From Oenanthe sinensis (taxonomy: Eukaryota > Streptophyta > Magnoliopsida > Apiales > Apiaceae): a stretch of DNA of 64,000 bases. Positions within the stretch are counted from its first letter, which is position 1; every line of letters starts with the position of its first letter. Position numbers and translations under genes: made by a program. Below, in pieces: positions 12,539 through 25,089 of the stretch. The DNA lies in assembly GCA_028671895.1 (NCBI GenBank), contig CM053796.1:37632860-37696859 (forward strand). Direction: 5' to 3'. The notes under the pieces were generated by a model. It saw nothing but the letters and a program-made list of their open reading frames with translations. It did not search any database and was not told the DNA's origin.

Positions 12539-12946
12539 TTATTCGAATTCATAATAAACTTTCATGTATTCAACCTTATTCAGATCAATAAGCGCAGTAT
12601 ATAATTGTTCGGAGAGCCCGATATCAGTGCTGCCTGGGCATATACCTGGTGGACAAACATTCACAATTTCTGCAGTCACATAAAAGCTCTCATCCACTTT
12701 ACATGGCTCTGGCTGCACCGTCCCGAATGCACATTGTACTCTAATATATTTCCCACATAACGAAAAATTGAATGTATCAGGGTTCAGTGCCACCACCATT
12801 GATCCACGATCTTCGTCCCCGAAGCATGCTGAAGGAGTATATGTGCTGTAATAAGTTGCAGTAGCCATAATAGTTGAGTTGACACAAATGAAACTGCTGC
12901 TAACAACTGCTAAGATAAGAATGTAAACAATTTTTTCGATGTCCAT
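12539..12946 (-). CDS. EG45-like / plant natriuretic peptide-like secreted protein
   Basis: Intronless frame of 135 aa from the Met codon at 12946; an upstream in-frame ATG at 12973 would add nine residues. Residues 1-24 are a hydrophobic signal peptide. The mature part is an expansin domain-1-like (double-psi beta-barrel) EG45 domain, with the markers ATATYYSTYTPSACFG, SLCGKYIRVQC, the CPPG...CPG loop and a DIGLSEQLYTALIDL stretch. Such small apoplastic proteins (plant natriuretic peptides, CjBAp12, EG45-domain proteins) lack the expansin C-terminal domain; they affect water and ion balance or stress responses and have no proven wall-loosening activity. The sequence is divergent but has no break. 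I prefer the internal start because it places the hydrophobic segment near the N-terminus. Confidence 0.8.
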   Translation of the reverse strand: MDIEKIVYILILAVVSSSFICVNSTIMATATYYSTYTPSACFGDEDRGSMVVALNPDTFNFSLCGKYIRVQCAFGTVQPEPCKVDESFYVTAEIVNVCPPGICPGSTDIGLSEQLYTALIDLNKVEYMKVYYEFE

Positions 12947-12973
12947 TTTGTATAATATCACATGAGAGGACAT

Positions 12974-13734
12974 TCAGGATGATAGATGTAGTGAGGGCTG
13001 CGAGGAATTCATTGATTAATAGAGCCTGAATTTTAGTTAGTTGAACAGAGGTTTATGTCGTGCATTGATAATTTACTAAACCTGCTAATGTGACAGCTTA
13101 ATATGACTTACTAAATCTGCTAATAAGACAGGTTAACAGATTTAGTTAGTGTATGATATTGCAGTTAATTGCATTGGTGAAACTTTACGCAACTCGAACA
13201 TCTGTTATGCAATGGGAGGTATAAGGAAAAGGAGCAACTGCTTGGCAAATAACTACTGAAATTTGTTTTAAAACATTTTTTCTTTACTCCTGAAAGATGG
13301 TCATATCAACAAATATTGCATCTAAACGTTATCTTTAAATAAGTTTTTGAAGTAACTTTGCTTAGGAGCTTGATAATATTATTTTGTTTTGGAAATTTAA
13401 TTCTTAATTAAACTACATCCAAAAACAGTGAATTATATACACTTCCAAACTTCTATATATCCAGTATTTCACCCTCCCCTGTAAGAGTGAAAGCTGTAAT
13501 TTTGACAAGATAAAAGGCTCCCAAATCCCAAGTAATAATTTCAACCTTCGGAATCTTAGCGACTGTCTGTCTCACCGTAGACTGAAGATTGGACTAGGGG
13601 AATAAGGTGCGGACAAGGCACACTTGAAGCTCAAGATTGGCAGCCTAGGTCCCATTTGAGACTTTCTGAATGTGTCAGAAATATTTATATAGTTTTGCCG
13701 GGGAAGATTAGTATTAGAGCATCTCTAACCCTTA
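12974..13734. other. Upstream region of the EG45-like gene; no other gene seen
   Basis: It holds a short duplicated segment (AAACCTGCTAATGTGACAG / AAATCTGCTAATAAGACAG, about 13078-13130). A less AT-rich patch near 13540-13680 has no recognised coding potential. Confidence 0.35.
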
Positions 13735-14093
13735 GAGCAGCTCCAATGCATGACATGACCACTTGATATATTGGGACACCGAAAGTGATTTGACCTAATG
13801 AAAAAAGTGGCTATTTGCCTTGTATGCTTTTAAAAAAACTGGTATGGTCACGATGGTGGCAGTGCTCATTTACTCACTTTTTATTATTTTAATAATTTTA
13901 AAATAATTTTTTTCAACCTTTTGTATTTCTCTTATTTGTAAAGAGAACCCATTTATTAGTTTATTATAAATATAATTATAATGTGTTATTTATTTATTTA
14001 AATTCAATTATTATGTAAGAAGTATTGTTAAAGAAAAGAAAATAAAATTAAATGTGAATAGTTATAAGTGAAAATGGACTTGTGCATTGGAGG

Positions 14094-16112
14094 CAATGTT
14101 CCAGATTTCGGAAATCGGGTTGAATCGGTTGAGATACCGATTTAGGATTAATCGGCAAATCGGGGATTAATCGGAATACTATACGGATATATTTTAATAT
14201 ATTTTATTATTTTAATATATTTTATTATTTTAATAAATATTAATTGTTGGTAATAATATAAGTAAGATATAGTTTTGTCCAAAAATTTTCCTCTCTAATC
14301 ACATATATGTGCACATATTTTATCTTTCTATTAATCATATATCACTCACCCGATCACCTGTACAACTAGAATGTACAAGTGATAGCAACAAACATTGGAC
14401 CCAGAGTACAATGTTTAAGAAATAATAAGAATACATCAAATAAGAATGGAAACATAACAATCCAATTGCAAAATCATAGCTAGAGCCTTGTATATTAAGC
14501 AAAAGTAACACTATTCAGCCATATTTACATTCAAAATACCCATACGTAGCTAAATCCATTATGAATTTCTAGCTATATGAACTAATAGCAGCTAGTCAGT
14601 CAAAAAGTTATAAGTACTCGTGCTTCCAAAATGTCACCAACATTCGTTTTGTAAATCACCAAACATAAAATCATCATTGCAGTACGATTCCTCTTCATCG
14701 GAAAGAAAATCATCTTCATCAAGTTCTCTAATTATCTCATTGCAGGTGTCTGTTTCGGTGCGGGTGTTTGTTGAACCTTCAGACTCATCAGCATGATCAC
14801 CCTCCACAATCCATTCTTGAGCCATTCTAGCATCGTTTGCAAGCAATGAATCACATTTGTCCTTCAACTTTTTATTTTTATTAATGAGTTTGGAATTAAA
14901 CTTGACATAGACAAGATCATTTAGTCTCTCTGAATCTAGCCTGTTCCTCTTTTTAGTATGAATCTAACAATAAAAAAAATTGAGGAACTTATGTTTAAAG
15001 TGAGCAATAATATAACAATAATATTTCAATTAAATAACGAATAACAAACCCCTTTAAAGACGCTCCAGTTTCTTTCGCAACCTGAAGAACTTATGGTCAG
15101 ACCAAGTATTTTCATTGCCATCCTTTGCAGATTTGGCGTCTCAGATCCATAATTTGACCACCAAGCAACTATTATGAAAAAAATAGAACTGATGTACTTC
15201 ATTAATACCATCAAGCCCTTTGTTAATACCATCACGTCTTGCTTATTGGACCAAGTTGGCGTGCTTGCTTATTAATACCATCAATCTCAACACAATCATC
15301 AAGCCCTTTGTTATTCTCAGTGATATTAACCTCCATCCTAGTGTCTTCAAGGGCTTTCCTTTTGTTTTCTTTAATGCGTTTAACCTCCTCCAATGCTCGT
15401 TTACACTTTAATTGGTCTATCGGAGTGGATTTATCACACGATACAACATTACCTTTAACCCGAGCTATATGTTGTTTTAGGCGAAAGACACCCCCACTAA
15501 GTACTCTGTTACACAGCTTATATTTCACCTTCTGTGTATTTTATGGATTTACCAATTCACCGAATTCCCATCCTATATCATCGGATTTACACTTTAATGT
15601 TTCATCAGAAGCATGCAGATTACCAGCAGACATATAATTTTCCATTCTGTAACTCAATATCATCAACACAACAATCAAATACATATCATCAAATTTACAC
15701 TTTCATTGTTCACATTTTACAAGAGTATTATTTAGGAACACAACAATACCCACTATACAATCTTTAACAAAAAAGAGTAAAGGAATTGAAATCAGAAAGG
15801 TAAAGATCGAGTACCTTAATCTTACTATTGACCATAGAATCTTCCAGAATCGAGATTGACTAGGTGTCAGGGCTTTGCCTTATTTCTCTTCTTCTTCTCT
15901 TCTTTCTATGTGATGTATAGAGGAGTACCGAAACCGTGAGTTTGTTATATGACCGTAAATAGGGTTTTTGAATTTGCCAATTTTTGACCCGCTTTTTGAA
16001 CCGATTTAAAGAAACGTATAGTTCAACGATTATGGTAAGTTAGATCGGAAGTTAGTGTTGGACCGATATTTCGGCCGATTTATCGGTGTATCGGTCGAAA
16101 TCTGGAACACTG
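14094..16112 (-). mobile_element. Non-autonomous hAT transposon, 2.0 kb, with 8-bp target duplication
   Basis: It is bounded by 17-bp inverted repeats CAATGTTCCAGATTTCG (left) and its mirror with one change (right). Perfect 8-bp duplications ATTGGAGG flank it (14086-14093 and 16113-16120). Both ends also carry sub-terminal AATCGG/ATCGGT-type repeats. The interior holds remnants of a minus-strand hAT transposase lacking the catalytic core. It interrupts the MITE at 13735-16216. Confidence 0.9.
14634..15645 (-). pseudogene. Decayed hAT transposase: BED zinc finger joined to dimerisation domain
   Basis: Reading the minus strand from 15645, an N-terminal BED-type domain begins with DDIGWEFGELVNP. 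A stop codon at 15541-15543 replaces a residue before NTQKVKYKLCNRVLSGGV, and the finger then continues to RLKQHIARVKGNV. After about 15235 the frame jumps directly to the C-terminal hAT dimerisation motif (LQRMAMKILGLT, SGCERNWSVFK, 15026-15235). A tail (14634-14867) reads KDKCDSLLANDARMAQEW with an acidic end. The RNase H-like catalytic core between finger and dimerisation domain is missing, so this copy cannot encode an active transposase. It could at most have been mobilised by a relative. Confidence 0.85.
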
Positions 16113-16216
16113 ATTGGAGGGGAGTGACCACCTTTTTCTAGAAAACCACTTGATGTTTAGTTGACGAAAAAGTAACCCCACGTGTAAGTGAATTGGGCAC
16201 TAGCATTGAGATGCTC

Positions 16217-18292
16217 TTACAACCCATTATCTAAAAATTGACATGTCATTGAGATTTAGAGAATTGAAGTAACAATTGTTTCTCCAAGGCTATAAACCCC
16301 TTGTCTATATTTTACAAAACTCTATATTGCTTCTTCATATTTGCTAGTGAAATCTCATTTTCTAAAAAAATTTTGTATAGATTCTCCCCTTCTTCTTAAT
16401 CAACCAAAGAGATTCTACTCATATAAAATAATTTGCTAGTGACACAACCGAATTGGTTGAGAAAAGGAAACCTCATTTTCTAATTATTTTTTATAGATTC
16501 TCCCCTTCTTAATCAACTAAAGAATTCTACTCACATAAAATAATAATTTTAAATTATAGCTAATCATTAAAAAGAATAGTATTGGAACAAAACACATTTT
16601 AGGTTATCTATAATTTATAAAATTATTATTATATATTATTATAACTAACCATTATACAAAACACCCTTGGAGATGGTAACTAGTTCTTCATAACCCTTGT
16701 CCCCGATCCGTGCATAAATCTGGTAATACTAGCACTTTAAAAACTTTAACAACTCAGTTGCTTGAGCATTTGCAAGTAGATAACACATTCAATCTCTCCA
16801 TTTTAAACCATCCAATCTTTGTCGAACGTCAAAATAAAATTTAATTTTTTTTTGTAATGTCAAAATTTTAAATTGTTACGTGAGCAAATGGACTTGAAAA
16901 CTTTCCGACTAAACCAAACTAGTATAACGGATCTCATGCTAAAATTTATAATGAAGTATGCAGCATGAAGAGGACGCGTGATGGCATGAGAAAGCACTAC
17001 TTGTGGCAGCAACATAGTTTCGAGTTTTGACGAGGCTTAGTATCCATATTGACTGCTTTTCAAAAAATAAGAAATACAGTAACTCTCAGACCAGTGACTG
17101 ATAGTTCATAAAAAAACCAAATGCATGCATAAAGATCAAAATTTATACATCTGATAGTAAAGTTTTATCTTTTGTTTGTGTGTTGCAAGAAACAAATTTA
17201 ATTGCTTGGCATCGAATACAAACTTCTCATTAAGCTACCCTGAATTCTCAAAATCATTCGACTTAAAAATATTCCTAAACAAAAAAAGATACGTAAAAAA
17301 TAACTTCAAAGAATCTGTTGTCAATCTTGTATAATATAGACATAACCATATAAATCGATGATACTCTCAGCGAACTTGAACTGAGTTAGAAACTATCACC
17401 GGAATATTTTGAACTTTAAAACTGAAGAAATTGAAATTATAAAGAAGACTATAATTTTCTTAAGTTGATAAAACTGAAACCCTAAAACTCTATTTATAAA
17501 CAGAGACTTGAGTGGGCTTATTTTTCTTTTCAATGTGGTACAAGATATTTATAACAAAAACCAAAGAATATGTTTGTACTACTCTCGATGCAGTACACTT
17601 CTCAAATACCACTTTAAAGGGTTATATTTTGGAACATTAGTTCTCATTCACCCTTTATCCATTTTGAGCGTATAAATATGTGTTGGAATTCACTCATAGA
17701 GTAGAATACAATCAAACCAATACACAATACCAATTTTACCACTTAAATTGAGTCTGAAAATGATTCACAACTTAGTCTAAAATACTAATTTTTTTTCCAA
17801 CAGAATCTACATCATTCGGAACATATATAGAAGCAGAGACTCCGGATACAGAATCAGTAACCATAAGCCACTCAATACTCAATGCATTACCTGTTGGAAG
17901 GGGGCACGGGCAAGGCTAAATTATGTATCAACTACATTTCGAAGGAGTGTAGATGCTTACCTATCCAGAGAGCATAGTTAAATGAATTTATACGTAGAAA
18001 TGATCAAATGAATTAAACTTAAATGAAACGTCCCTCAATGGATAGTATTTTTTTTTCAACCAAAAATAATTTATATTAAAAGACACATAAGTATTTGCAA
18101 TAGTGAATTCGAAATGGCATGTTAATTTATTTGATTAAAAAATTATAATATAAAAACAGAAATTATTTTTCCTGCCATGTACAAAGCAACAAACTGCACA
18201 CAAAATTGCACTTTAATGGGGAAAAAACATCCCTGATACCATTTTTCATCACATGAGGATCTCACCAGCTCATAGCACATTGTTAAGTAAAT
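16217..18292. other. Intergenic region with a duplicated segment; no gene seen
   Basis: At 16341-16435 and 16432-16545 an imperfect direct duplication contains TTGCTAGTGA, CCTCATTTTCTAA, TATAGATTCTCCCCTTCTT and ATTCTACTCA. The rest is AT-rich with no recognised gene. The right end borders the 3' side of the ARM-repeat gene. Confidence 0.4.
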
Positions 18293-21146
18293 CTAGTAAG
18301 GCAAACTCTTGGAGCTTGAACTTGTAGCAAAGAACTTGAGCTTAAAAGAACCCTCATCAGCATTGGCACGACGAGTAATCGTTTCCAAATTTTTATACAG
18401 ACTTTCTCTCACCATGTTCTTCATCAACCTCTTCCCTTCCCTCGCCTCATTATGATTTATAGGCGAACCAATCGACAACCTTCGAGTCTGTGGTCCTGAA
18501 TGAGGTCCCATTCTTGTTTGCCTTTCATCCTTAAACCATTGCAACAATTTAAGTGCCCTTTTCCGTGCCAAGGTGGTACCTAACAAAGACACTTGAAGAA
18601 GAACATGAACTATCCCTGCCTCGGCCATTTTCAATCTTTGTATAGAGCTCTGATGTGCTAAAATCATTAGAATATAAACCGATAATTCTTGGCTTTTCGG
18701 CTTATCTTCCCATGTCATTATCTCGATTAAGTTTTCGGGCACCAATAGATTACTTTCTAAAGCCTTTTTTCCCATTAAGGTCACTACTAAGTTCCCTAAA
18801 GTTGCCAGGGCTTTTTCTGATGTTTCTTTGACAGAGGAGAATCTTAGGATATTGTTTATTACTCCATTAGACACTAAAGCTCCTGCATTGTTTAACATAG
18901 TGGAAAGGTTGTATAATGTACCCAAACATAGTTGTTTAGTTTCAAGATTTGAATCTGATTCAAGTATGGAGATAACAAGTGGGACAATCTTAGACAAGTT
19001 TATGGGGACTTGGCTGTTGTGTAGGGAAGATATAGACAGGACTAGTTGTGCAAATTCATGCCTTGTTTGCTCTTCTAAAACACCGATGTTTTCGGGTAGT
19101 TTCGATAAGATTCCTGACTCAACCATGAGAGCTTTGTTCCTGAAAAAACAACAAGACAGAAGGGAAAATCATTAACAATGTCATTCATGTGATTCAAATT
19201 AAGTACAAAATGGACTTTTAATATATCAACTCATCAAGATTCTTGAAAACAGGTGTGTTGGAGAATAATACTTTCAAGGTCAACTATTGTACCTATTTAT
19301 GAATTGTTGAGATTTGAAAAAGTACTCCAAATCTAATGAAGTCATTAGAAAAATATAAATTATATTATTGTGTTATTAATCTGTTGCCTAACTAGTTGTA
19401 TGCCACCTACAAATCCTCCTACCCCTATGGAGTTTAGTGGAAAATTAGTGCACCTTGTGAGTATTTTAAAAGTAAGGTTTTGTCTCTACTAACATGGCTA
19501 TGTTCAATTATAATGTGTGTTTCACATTTCAAACTTCAATATGAGATATCATGTATAGTGTTGCTGTATATATAAAATTATATATATTTAAATTATCATA
19601 ATCTCTTAGAGGCCCGATCAAACAACAAATAATAAATTTCGACATGAAATTATATATTAGCTGGAGATCAGAAACACAGTAATACAACACAGGAAACATC
19701 CAATATAACAACTGAGATAAATATTTACTCCAAGTTAATTTACAAAAAATTTAGATACAATGCTTGACTTATGTTTGTTATCAAAATCAAATCAAATAAA
19801 TTATTAGTATGGGTTATTTAAATGGCAAAATGTGTTGTTCCATTTGCATTATGATGTATGAAATGTTAGAAAGTGTCATGTTCCACTTGTTCTTTTTTTG
19901 GTCACATGTTCCACTTATATAGTTATATTTATCATGGCTTCATTATCCTGATATTATTGGACCTTCTCCACTTATAGAGATATTCTGCTCTTGAATGTGC
20001 CCTGTCCTACAATTTTATATATTAATCAATTGTTGTTTGTATTTTGATGATTTAGCGCTTCACTTCCAAAATTTTCTAATAAGACTTTGTCACTAATTAA
20101 CTAATTAAACATGTATTTTCATGCTAATTTAATGAAGAAGTTGAAGTGTAGGAATTAAACATGTTTCTACTTAATTAGAGAAGTATCATGTGTTGATTAA
20201 AAAATTATTATATCAAAATCTATAACCTAACGAATATTCTCTTGCTCTTCGATATTAGGGTGTTTTTTAAAGTTTTTTCGACAAATAAGTATTTATTTAT
20301 CTGGAAAATTATCTGTTTAAATATTTAAATACTTAGTTTCCAAAACTAAGTTAAATCAAAACCGCGATATTTTTTCTGACAAAAAAAACCGCGATATTTT
20401 TTTTTGATATCTGAGTAGAAAATAAAGAACCTGCTTTGAGTGATTACATAAACAAGTTACAGTTAAACCCGTTTAAAATAATGAACTTGAAACGGAAAAA
20501 ACAAATTATTTTATAGAGTTTATTACTTTATTGAGGATAAAAATATACCGTCTCCATTATGTTGAGATCGGAAAAAAAATATTTTTTTAATAATATTATT
20601 ATTTTATCGAATATTACTTGTATTTCAACTGTACCTACATCTTTAAATTATTATAACAGCAGATCATATGTTGTATTTTCAGTACCGAAATGCGTAAATA
20701 TGTAATTTTTGTAATAGCAAAATTCGAAAAATCTGCACTTACATGTGAGTTCCATTAGCAAGTTCGATAAGTGCTCGAATTGCCAGGCTTCTTCGTGTCA
20801 CCACCTCCGAACCAACCATCACCACCAACGGTGGAATAACTCCGAGCTCCGCCATCAATTTTCGACATTTCAAATCTTCTCGGGCGAGTCGAATAATATC
20901 TTTAGCTGCCACTTCTTTTTCTTCAAAGTTTCCAAAATGAAGCCTCTTCACTGACCTTTGTAACACCCCACAGCCACCTTCCTCTACCACCTTCACTAAT
21001 ATTATTGACTCATTTTCTTTTATTAATTCTTGATCGGACGGCTTGGATTGCTTGTTGGAACATCTTGGCTGCAAGAACCGTATGATCTTAGTAAAGAATT
21101 TTAGCTTCGTGTGAGATGAAAACCAAGTTGAAGATTGATCAGACAT
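18293..21146 (-). CDS. Armadillo-repeat protein (U-box-relative without a U-box), 2 exons
   Basis: Exon 1 is 21146-20743 and exon 2 is 19139-18293, joined across a 1.6-kb intron with a strong GTAAGT donor and a TTTTTTCAG acceptor; together they encode 416 aa. The N-terminal 60 residues are basic (KLKFFTKIIRFLQ). From about residue 70 there are tandem ARM repeats (KEVAAKDIIRLAREDLKCRKLMAELGVIPPLV, LETKQLCLGTLYNLS, EKALATLGNLV). The C-terminal tail has RMGPHSGPQTRR and EGKRLMKNMVRESLYKN, typical of ARM-only relatives of plant U-box E3 ligases. No U-box is present, so ligase activity is not expected; a protein-binding role is likely. The start is the Met of MSDQSSTW. A more upstream in-frame ATG at 21329 would add an unlikely leader. 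Confidence 0.88.
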
Positions 21147-21483
21147 GTTTGCTAGCTTCTCTTTAACTAGTTCAAAATATATCATTTGTACTTTGCAACT
21201 TGTACATGTAGATATTATATAGTTGGGGTGGTTTTGCATATGAGTGTTTTGTAGGATTTTTTGAGAAAGATGAAGCAGTGACAAATATATAGGGGAGGAA
21301 ACAGAGAAGGCAGAACGCACATGTAGCAATTCATGTCATCACATACTCGCATACTGCACGTTATGTATGATTATATATTCAATATAAATTCGGTATGAAA
21401 TTGAGTTTTGGATCCAAATAAATAAAGTGTAATGCCTATTGGAACCATGTTTTGTCTTTATTTTATTAGAAAATTAACATATA

Positions 21484-21728
21484 CTCACTCCGTCCCAATT
21501 CAAGTGGGTTATTTGATTTTTTTCGATCAATTTAACTTAATTTTGACCGGAGATTAGAAATTATTCTTTTATAATTTTTAAAAATTAAAAATTATATTTT
21601 AAAGTAGATTAAATATATTTTCTAATAATATATATTTTTTATTTTTTATAATTATATAATATATGTAATTTTTAGTCAAAGTTAATCAAATTAAACTAAA
21701 AAAGTCAAATAAAACTGAACAGAGGGAA
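21484..21728. mobile_element. Stowaway-like MITE (CTCACTCCGTCCC end)
   Basis: The left end CTCACTCCGTCCCAATTCAA and the right end TGAACAGAGGGAA are degenerate versions of the Stowaway/Tc1-mariner terminal consensus, with TA on both flanks. Sub-terminal GGTTATTTGATTTTTT and AAAAAAGTCAAATAAAACT pair in inverted orientation. It lies about 340 bp upstream of the ARM gene start. Confidence 0.7.
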
Positions 21729-23245
21729 TATGTCATTTTCGTGATACACAAAAAAATTGAATTCAAAAAGTTCGTCCGATTTAATCCCAAAAAGTATGAT
21801 TGGTCTGATCTGATCCAAATCAAATTGATTTATTAATTTATCAAAACGGATAATTTAATTACTTGAAAATATGAATTTATGAACCGTACTAGGTTAATAG
21901 CACTACTACCTTGTTTTAAGGAAGTCACGTAATGGTTCATGTTTAATTTGATGCACTAAAACATAGCGGTCTATTGATAAAAAAAAAAAAAAAGAATACG
22001 CGGTCTTGTTTAAATTAATCTGAAAAACATTTACTAGACATAATTTAACAAGATGTATAGGGTTTAACGAGCACAATGAGCTTGTTTGGAATTCCGAATT
22101 TATTAATTAAAAATTATACATATTTTTTAATTTATAACAGAAGTCGAACATAATCAACGTTGGGGTAAGATGGATATGATTAAATGCGTAATATTTGTGT
22201 TGAAAAATTCATTACTAATAATTTGAGATTTTTGAATTCGGACTATCTCGTAAGATGGGGGGCAACAGAGTGCTTCCTAGCAAATTCTTTTTTAAAGCAG
22301 CAAGACTGTAAATTTAAATTTCACGTGCACAATTCAAACACACGGGGACTCAAACTTATAATGGACATTGTCCAGTTTCCACTTGATGATATTGTTGTCC
22401 GGCCCACACCAGTGTGGATAATCTCCACCCAATATCTATAATCTATATTGCTACAGCCACCGAGTTGATTAATACTCCACATATAAGCTCATTTATTCAT
22501 AAATAAATTGCTGCAAATTAATCTTTAACTCAGTTTTAATTTAAATAATTAAACAATAATGTCACCCTATAAAGTGTTTTCCACTTGTAATTTACAAGTA
22601 GCTTAAGCTTAAACTCGAAACTCTAAAATAGCTTTATTTCACTTGACTTGCATAGATTTGGACACTTGGACTGTGTAACATATTATAATCCAATGTGTAG
22701 AAAGGGTGTTTGATTTTAGTAATTTATAAGGAGGATAAAGATTTTGATTTTACGCGAATCACAACAGTACGCGTAAGTTGTAAAGTGTTGGCAAGCTTCA
22801 AGAAAAGAAGCCTATGGATTCTCACTGCGCATGTATATATTTAGTGACTTTAGCCATACTTTGGATTATATGGGTGTTCGGACTGTGGATCACATGTTCT
22901 TTTTATTCTACACTGTATTTGTTGGGAAGAGATTTTTTTAAGAATAATCTTATGATATACAAATTAATTCCAAAACTATCCTCAAAATCACGGTGATATA
23001 TTTTTATTCATAGACTTGAGATCTATATTATTTGAGATTTTTTTAAATTTTTTTTTGAGACATCTAACATGTTTCTTTTTTTAACATTAACATATTCGTT
23101 ATTTTAGCTATTAAACTTGTAATAATATTTTGATAGAAATTCAACTCAGAAAATAAATAGGCACGGTATATAATATGTTTTTTCAAAAAATAAGCATAAT
23201 TACTCAATATTATTGTACTGTTGAGATGCAATAATTAGAATATGT
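21729..23245. other. Intergenic region; no gene seen
   Basis: Two short open frames (22184-22441 and 22814-22996) show no recognisable domain and no supporting splice or start context. A less AT-rich stretch at about 22240-22440 remains unexplained. Confidence 0.4.
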
Positions 23246-23454
23246 TGGGAGTGTTTAAATAAGTGTTTATTTCAGGAAAACTGTATATATTTATATACTT
23301 TTTTTTTACAAATAAATACTTATTTCTAAAATATAAAATAATGACTAAATTTGTTTTTAAAAAACAAAATACTTATTCCAGAAAAAAAATATAAATATGT
23401 ACTATTTTCCAAAAGTAAACATTTATTTCTTAAATTTAAGAAAAGGCAAACACC
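23246..23454. mobile_element. MITE of the GGGTGTTTG-terminus family
   Basis: The left end GGGAGTGTTTAAATAAGTG and the right end, read on the other strand (AGGTGTTTGCCTTTTC), form imperfect inverted termini about 209 bp apart. The interior holds mirrored AAATAAGTATTT-like segments. It resembles the element at 32231-32436. Confidence 0.5.
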
Positions 23455-23986
23455 TAATTGTAAGATATTTTATTCACGAGCAGGATTCAGAAACAGTACT
23501 CGTTTATATTAACAAATTACAATTTCTATTATTTTTTTAAAATAAAACTTAATACTCACTTGAAAGGTAGAGTCGATAATTCAATATCCACTCTAATAAA
23601 AGTCCCTCGCAAACCTTTTTATTTTTTTAGTCCTTTCAAGTAATGTGTTATGTATATATTTTTTTTCTGAAAATAAGTAATTTATTTTTTATTTTGAAAA
23701 TAATATTTGGTTTTAAAATTCTAAAACAAATATTTATCTTTAAAAAAAAATGAAAATATGTAAAAAATATATGAAATAAATAACTTATTTTAGATTTAAG
23801 GAATCCAAATGGCCTAATTATATAACTTTATTTTATTACGGTTTAATTTTGGTAACAAACAATCAAATTATATCTTCGTATGGATTTATCAAATTTTTAT
23901 AGCTTCCTCAATTAATGATTTGTTCGAGCAATCAAGCAGCATAAACGCCCTAAAGTTGGCCAAAAAATCGGGGAAATGAAAAAAAC

Positions 23987-24057
23987 TGCACCAGCCGGGA
24001 ATCGAACCCGGGTCTGTACCGTGGCAGGGTACTATTCTACCACTAGACCACTGGTGC
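23987..24057 (-). tRNA. tRNA-Gly (anticodon GCC)
   Basis: The 71-nt minus-strand sequence folds as a tRNA. The acceptor stem GCACCAG pairs with CTGGTGC and the discriminator base is A. The A box is TGGTCTAGTGG, the anticodon loop CTGCCAC carries GCC, and the B box is GGTTCGATTCC. No intron is present. A run of seven T residues follows the 3' end directly (23980-23986 on the plus strand as A), a standard pol III terminator. It appears intact and functional. Confidence 0.97.
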
Positions 24058-25089
24058 GGATGTTTATATACTAGTTCACTGACAAAGTTCTCTTTCTGTG
24101 CGAGTATAAATTATTGAATATCAAAAACTTGGGCTCTTCTTTAAAACTAGAAATAAAAAATCCAATTTAGTTATCGTCAAACGAGCAGTATATTATATAA
24201 ACTGCAAATAGACTAATACAAAAGCTTTAATATTACAACTTAACAGGACACAAGGTTATGCTATACAAAATTCACATTTTACAGTGTTAAGTAAACCAAC
24301 TCTGCCAAAGTCTGATGGTGTAGGAGTTTTAGGAGGAGGCCTTTAATTGTATATTTGTATCGTATATCATATTCAACACAACTTCTCAGTTCTCACTGTC
24401 ATATGTCGTATTTGTTTGTTAAATATTTTGGTTTTAGGATAAGACCTAAAACCAAAATATTTGTTTGTTAAATCATATATCATATTCAAGTTTTTTTCTC
24501 CGTACAGTCCAAAACTCCAAATTGTATTCGTAGTTTTTACAGTGTTAACAGATTCTAAGGTATCTCTAATCATGTCTTTATAACTCTAAATCTTTCATTT
24601 TTAAAGTAATGAAAAATGTTAAAGATTCCAAAAATTATCTCAAAATTTGTACCAAATGTCAGAGTTGTCATGTGTATAATTTTTAGATTTCCTATAATAA
24701 TATGAGACCCACCCCGCGTGCGTATATATGCACCCACGAATTAAAATAAACCATATGTCATGCCCCGTGGAAAAAAATTTGGGATAATTTTTGGGTACGT
24801 TGTCAGTCCAATAATATTATTATAAAATTAAAGTTATATGTAATTGATAAAATATAAAGAAATTTTTAGAATAATGATCGGAGATGAAATAATAGTATGA
24901 AGGGAAAAAAGTGAAAAAATGAAGATTGAAATTAATTAATTTAAAATAAAGTAATGATCCGAGATGGGGTAAAGCTTTTTATTAGGAAGTATTCGTGGGA
25001 AGTACCCTGTGCATAGAAAAATCTTTTCCAGGATTAAACTTAGAGCTGGACAAACAAAAACTGTCTTTCACCATAAATAAATACAAAAA
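24058..25089. other. Intergenic region with a perfect hairpin; no gene seen
   Basis: The only structure noted is the 18-bp perfect inverted repeat at 24421-24462. No coding region is recognised. Confidence 0.4.
24409..24475. repeat. Perfect 18-bp inverted repeat inside a direct repeat
   Basis: AAATATTTTGGTTTTAGG (24421-24438) is followed after a 6-nt loop by its exact reverse complement (24445-24462). A direct repeat, TTTGTTTGTTAAAT, begins just left of the first arm and recurs at the end of the second. That could be a tiny MITE or a templated insertion. Confidence 0.7.

Larger units (their letters stand above)
13735..16216. mobile_element. PIF/Harbinger-like MITE with TTA target duplication, split by a hAT element
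   Basis: The termini are inverted: left GAGCAGCTCCAATGCATGAC and, reading the other strand, right GAGCATCTCAATGCTAGTG. Both ends are flanked by TTA (13732-13734 and 16217-16219). Without the inserted hAT copy the element is about 455 bp. The 3-bp TTA duplication fits PIF/Harbinger or Tourist MITEs. A second GAGCATCTC end lies 18 bp left (13717), which may be a fragment of a related copy. Confidence 0.7.

Noticed and set aside
15220..15767. Plus-strand frames over the hAT relic
   Set aside because: Antisense of the BED-finger coding strand; no domain on this strand.
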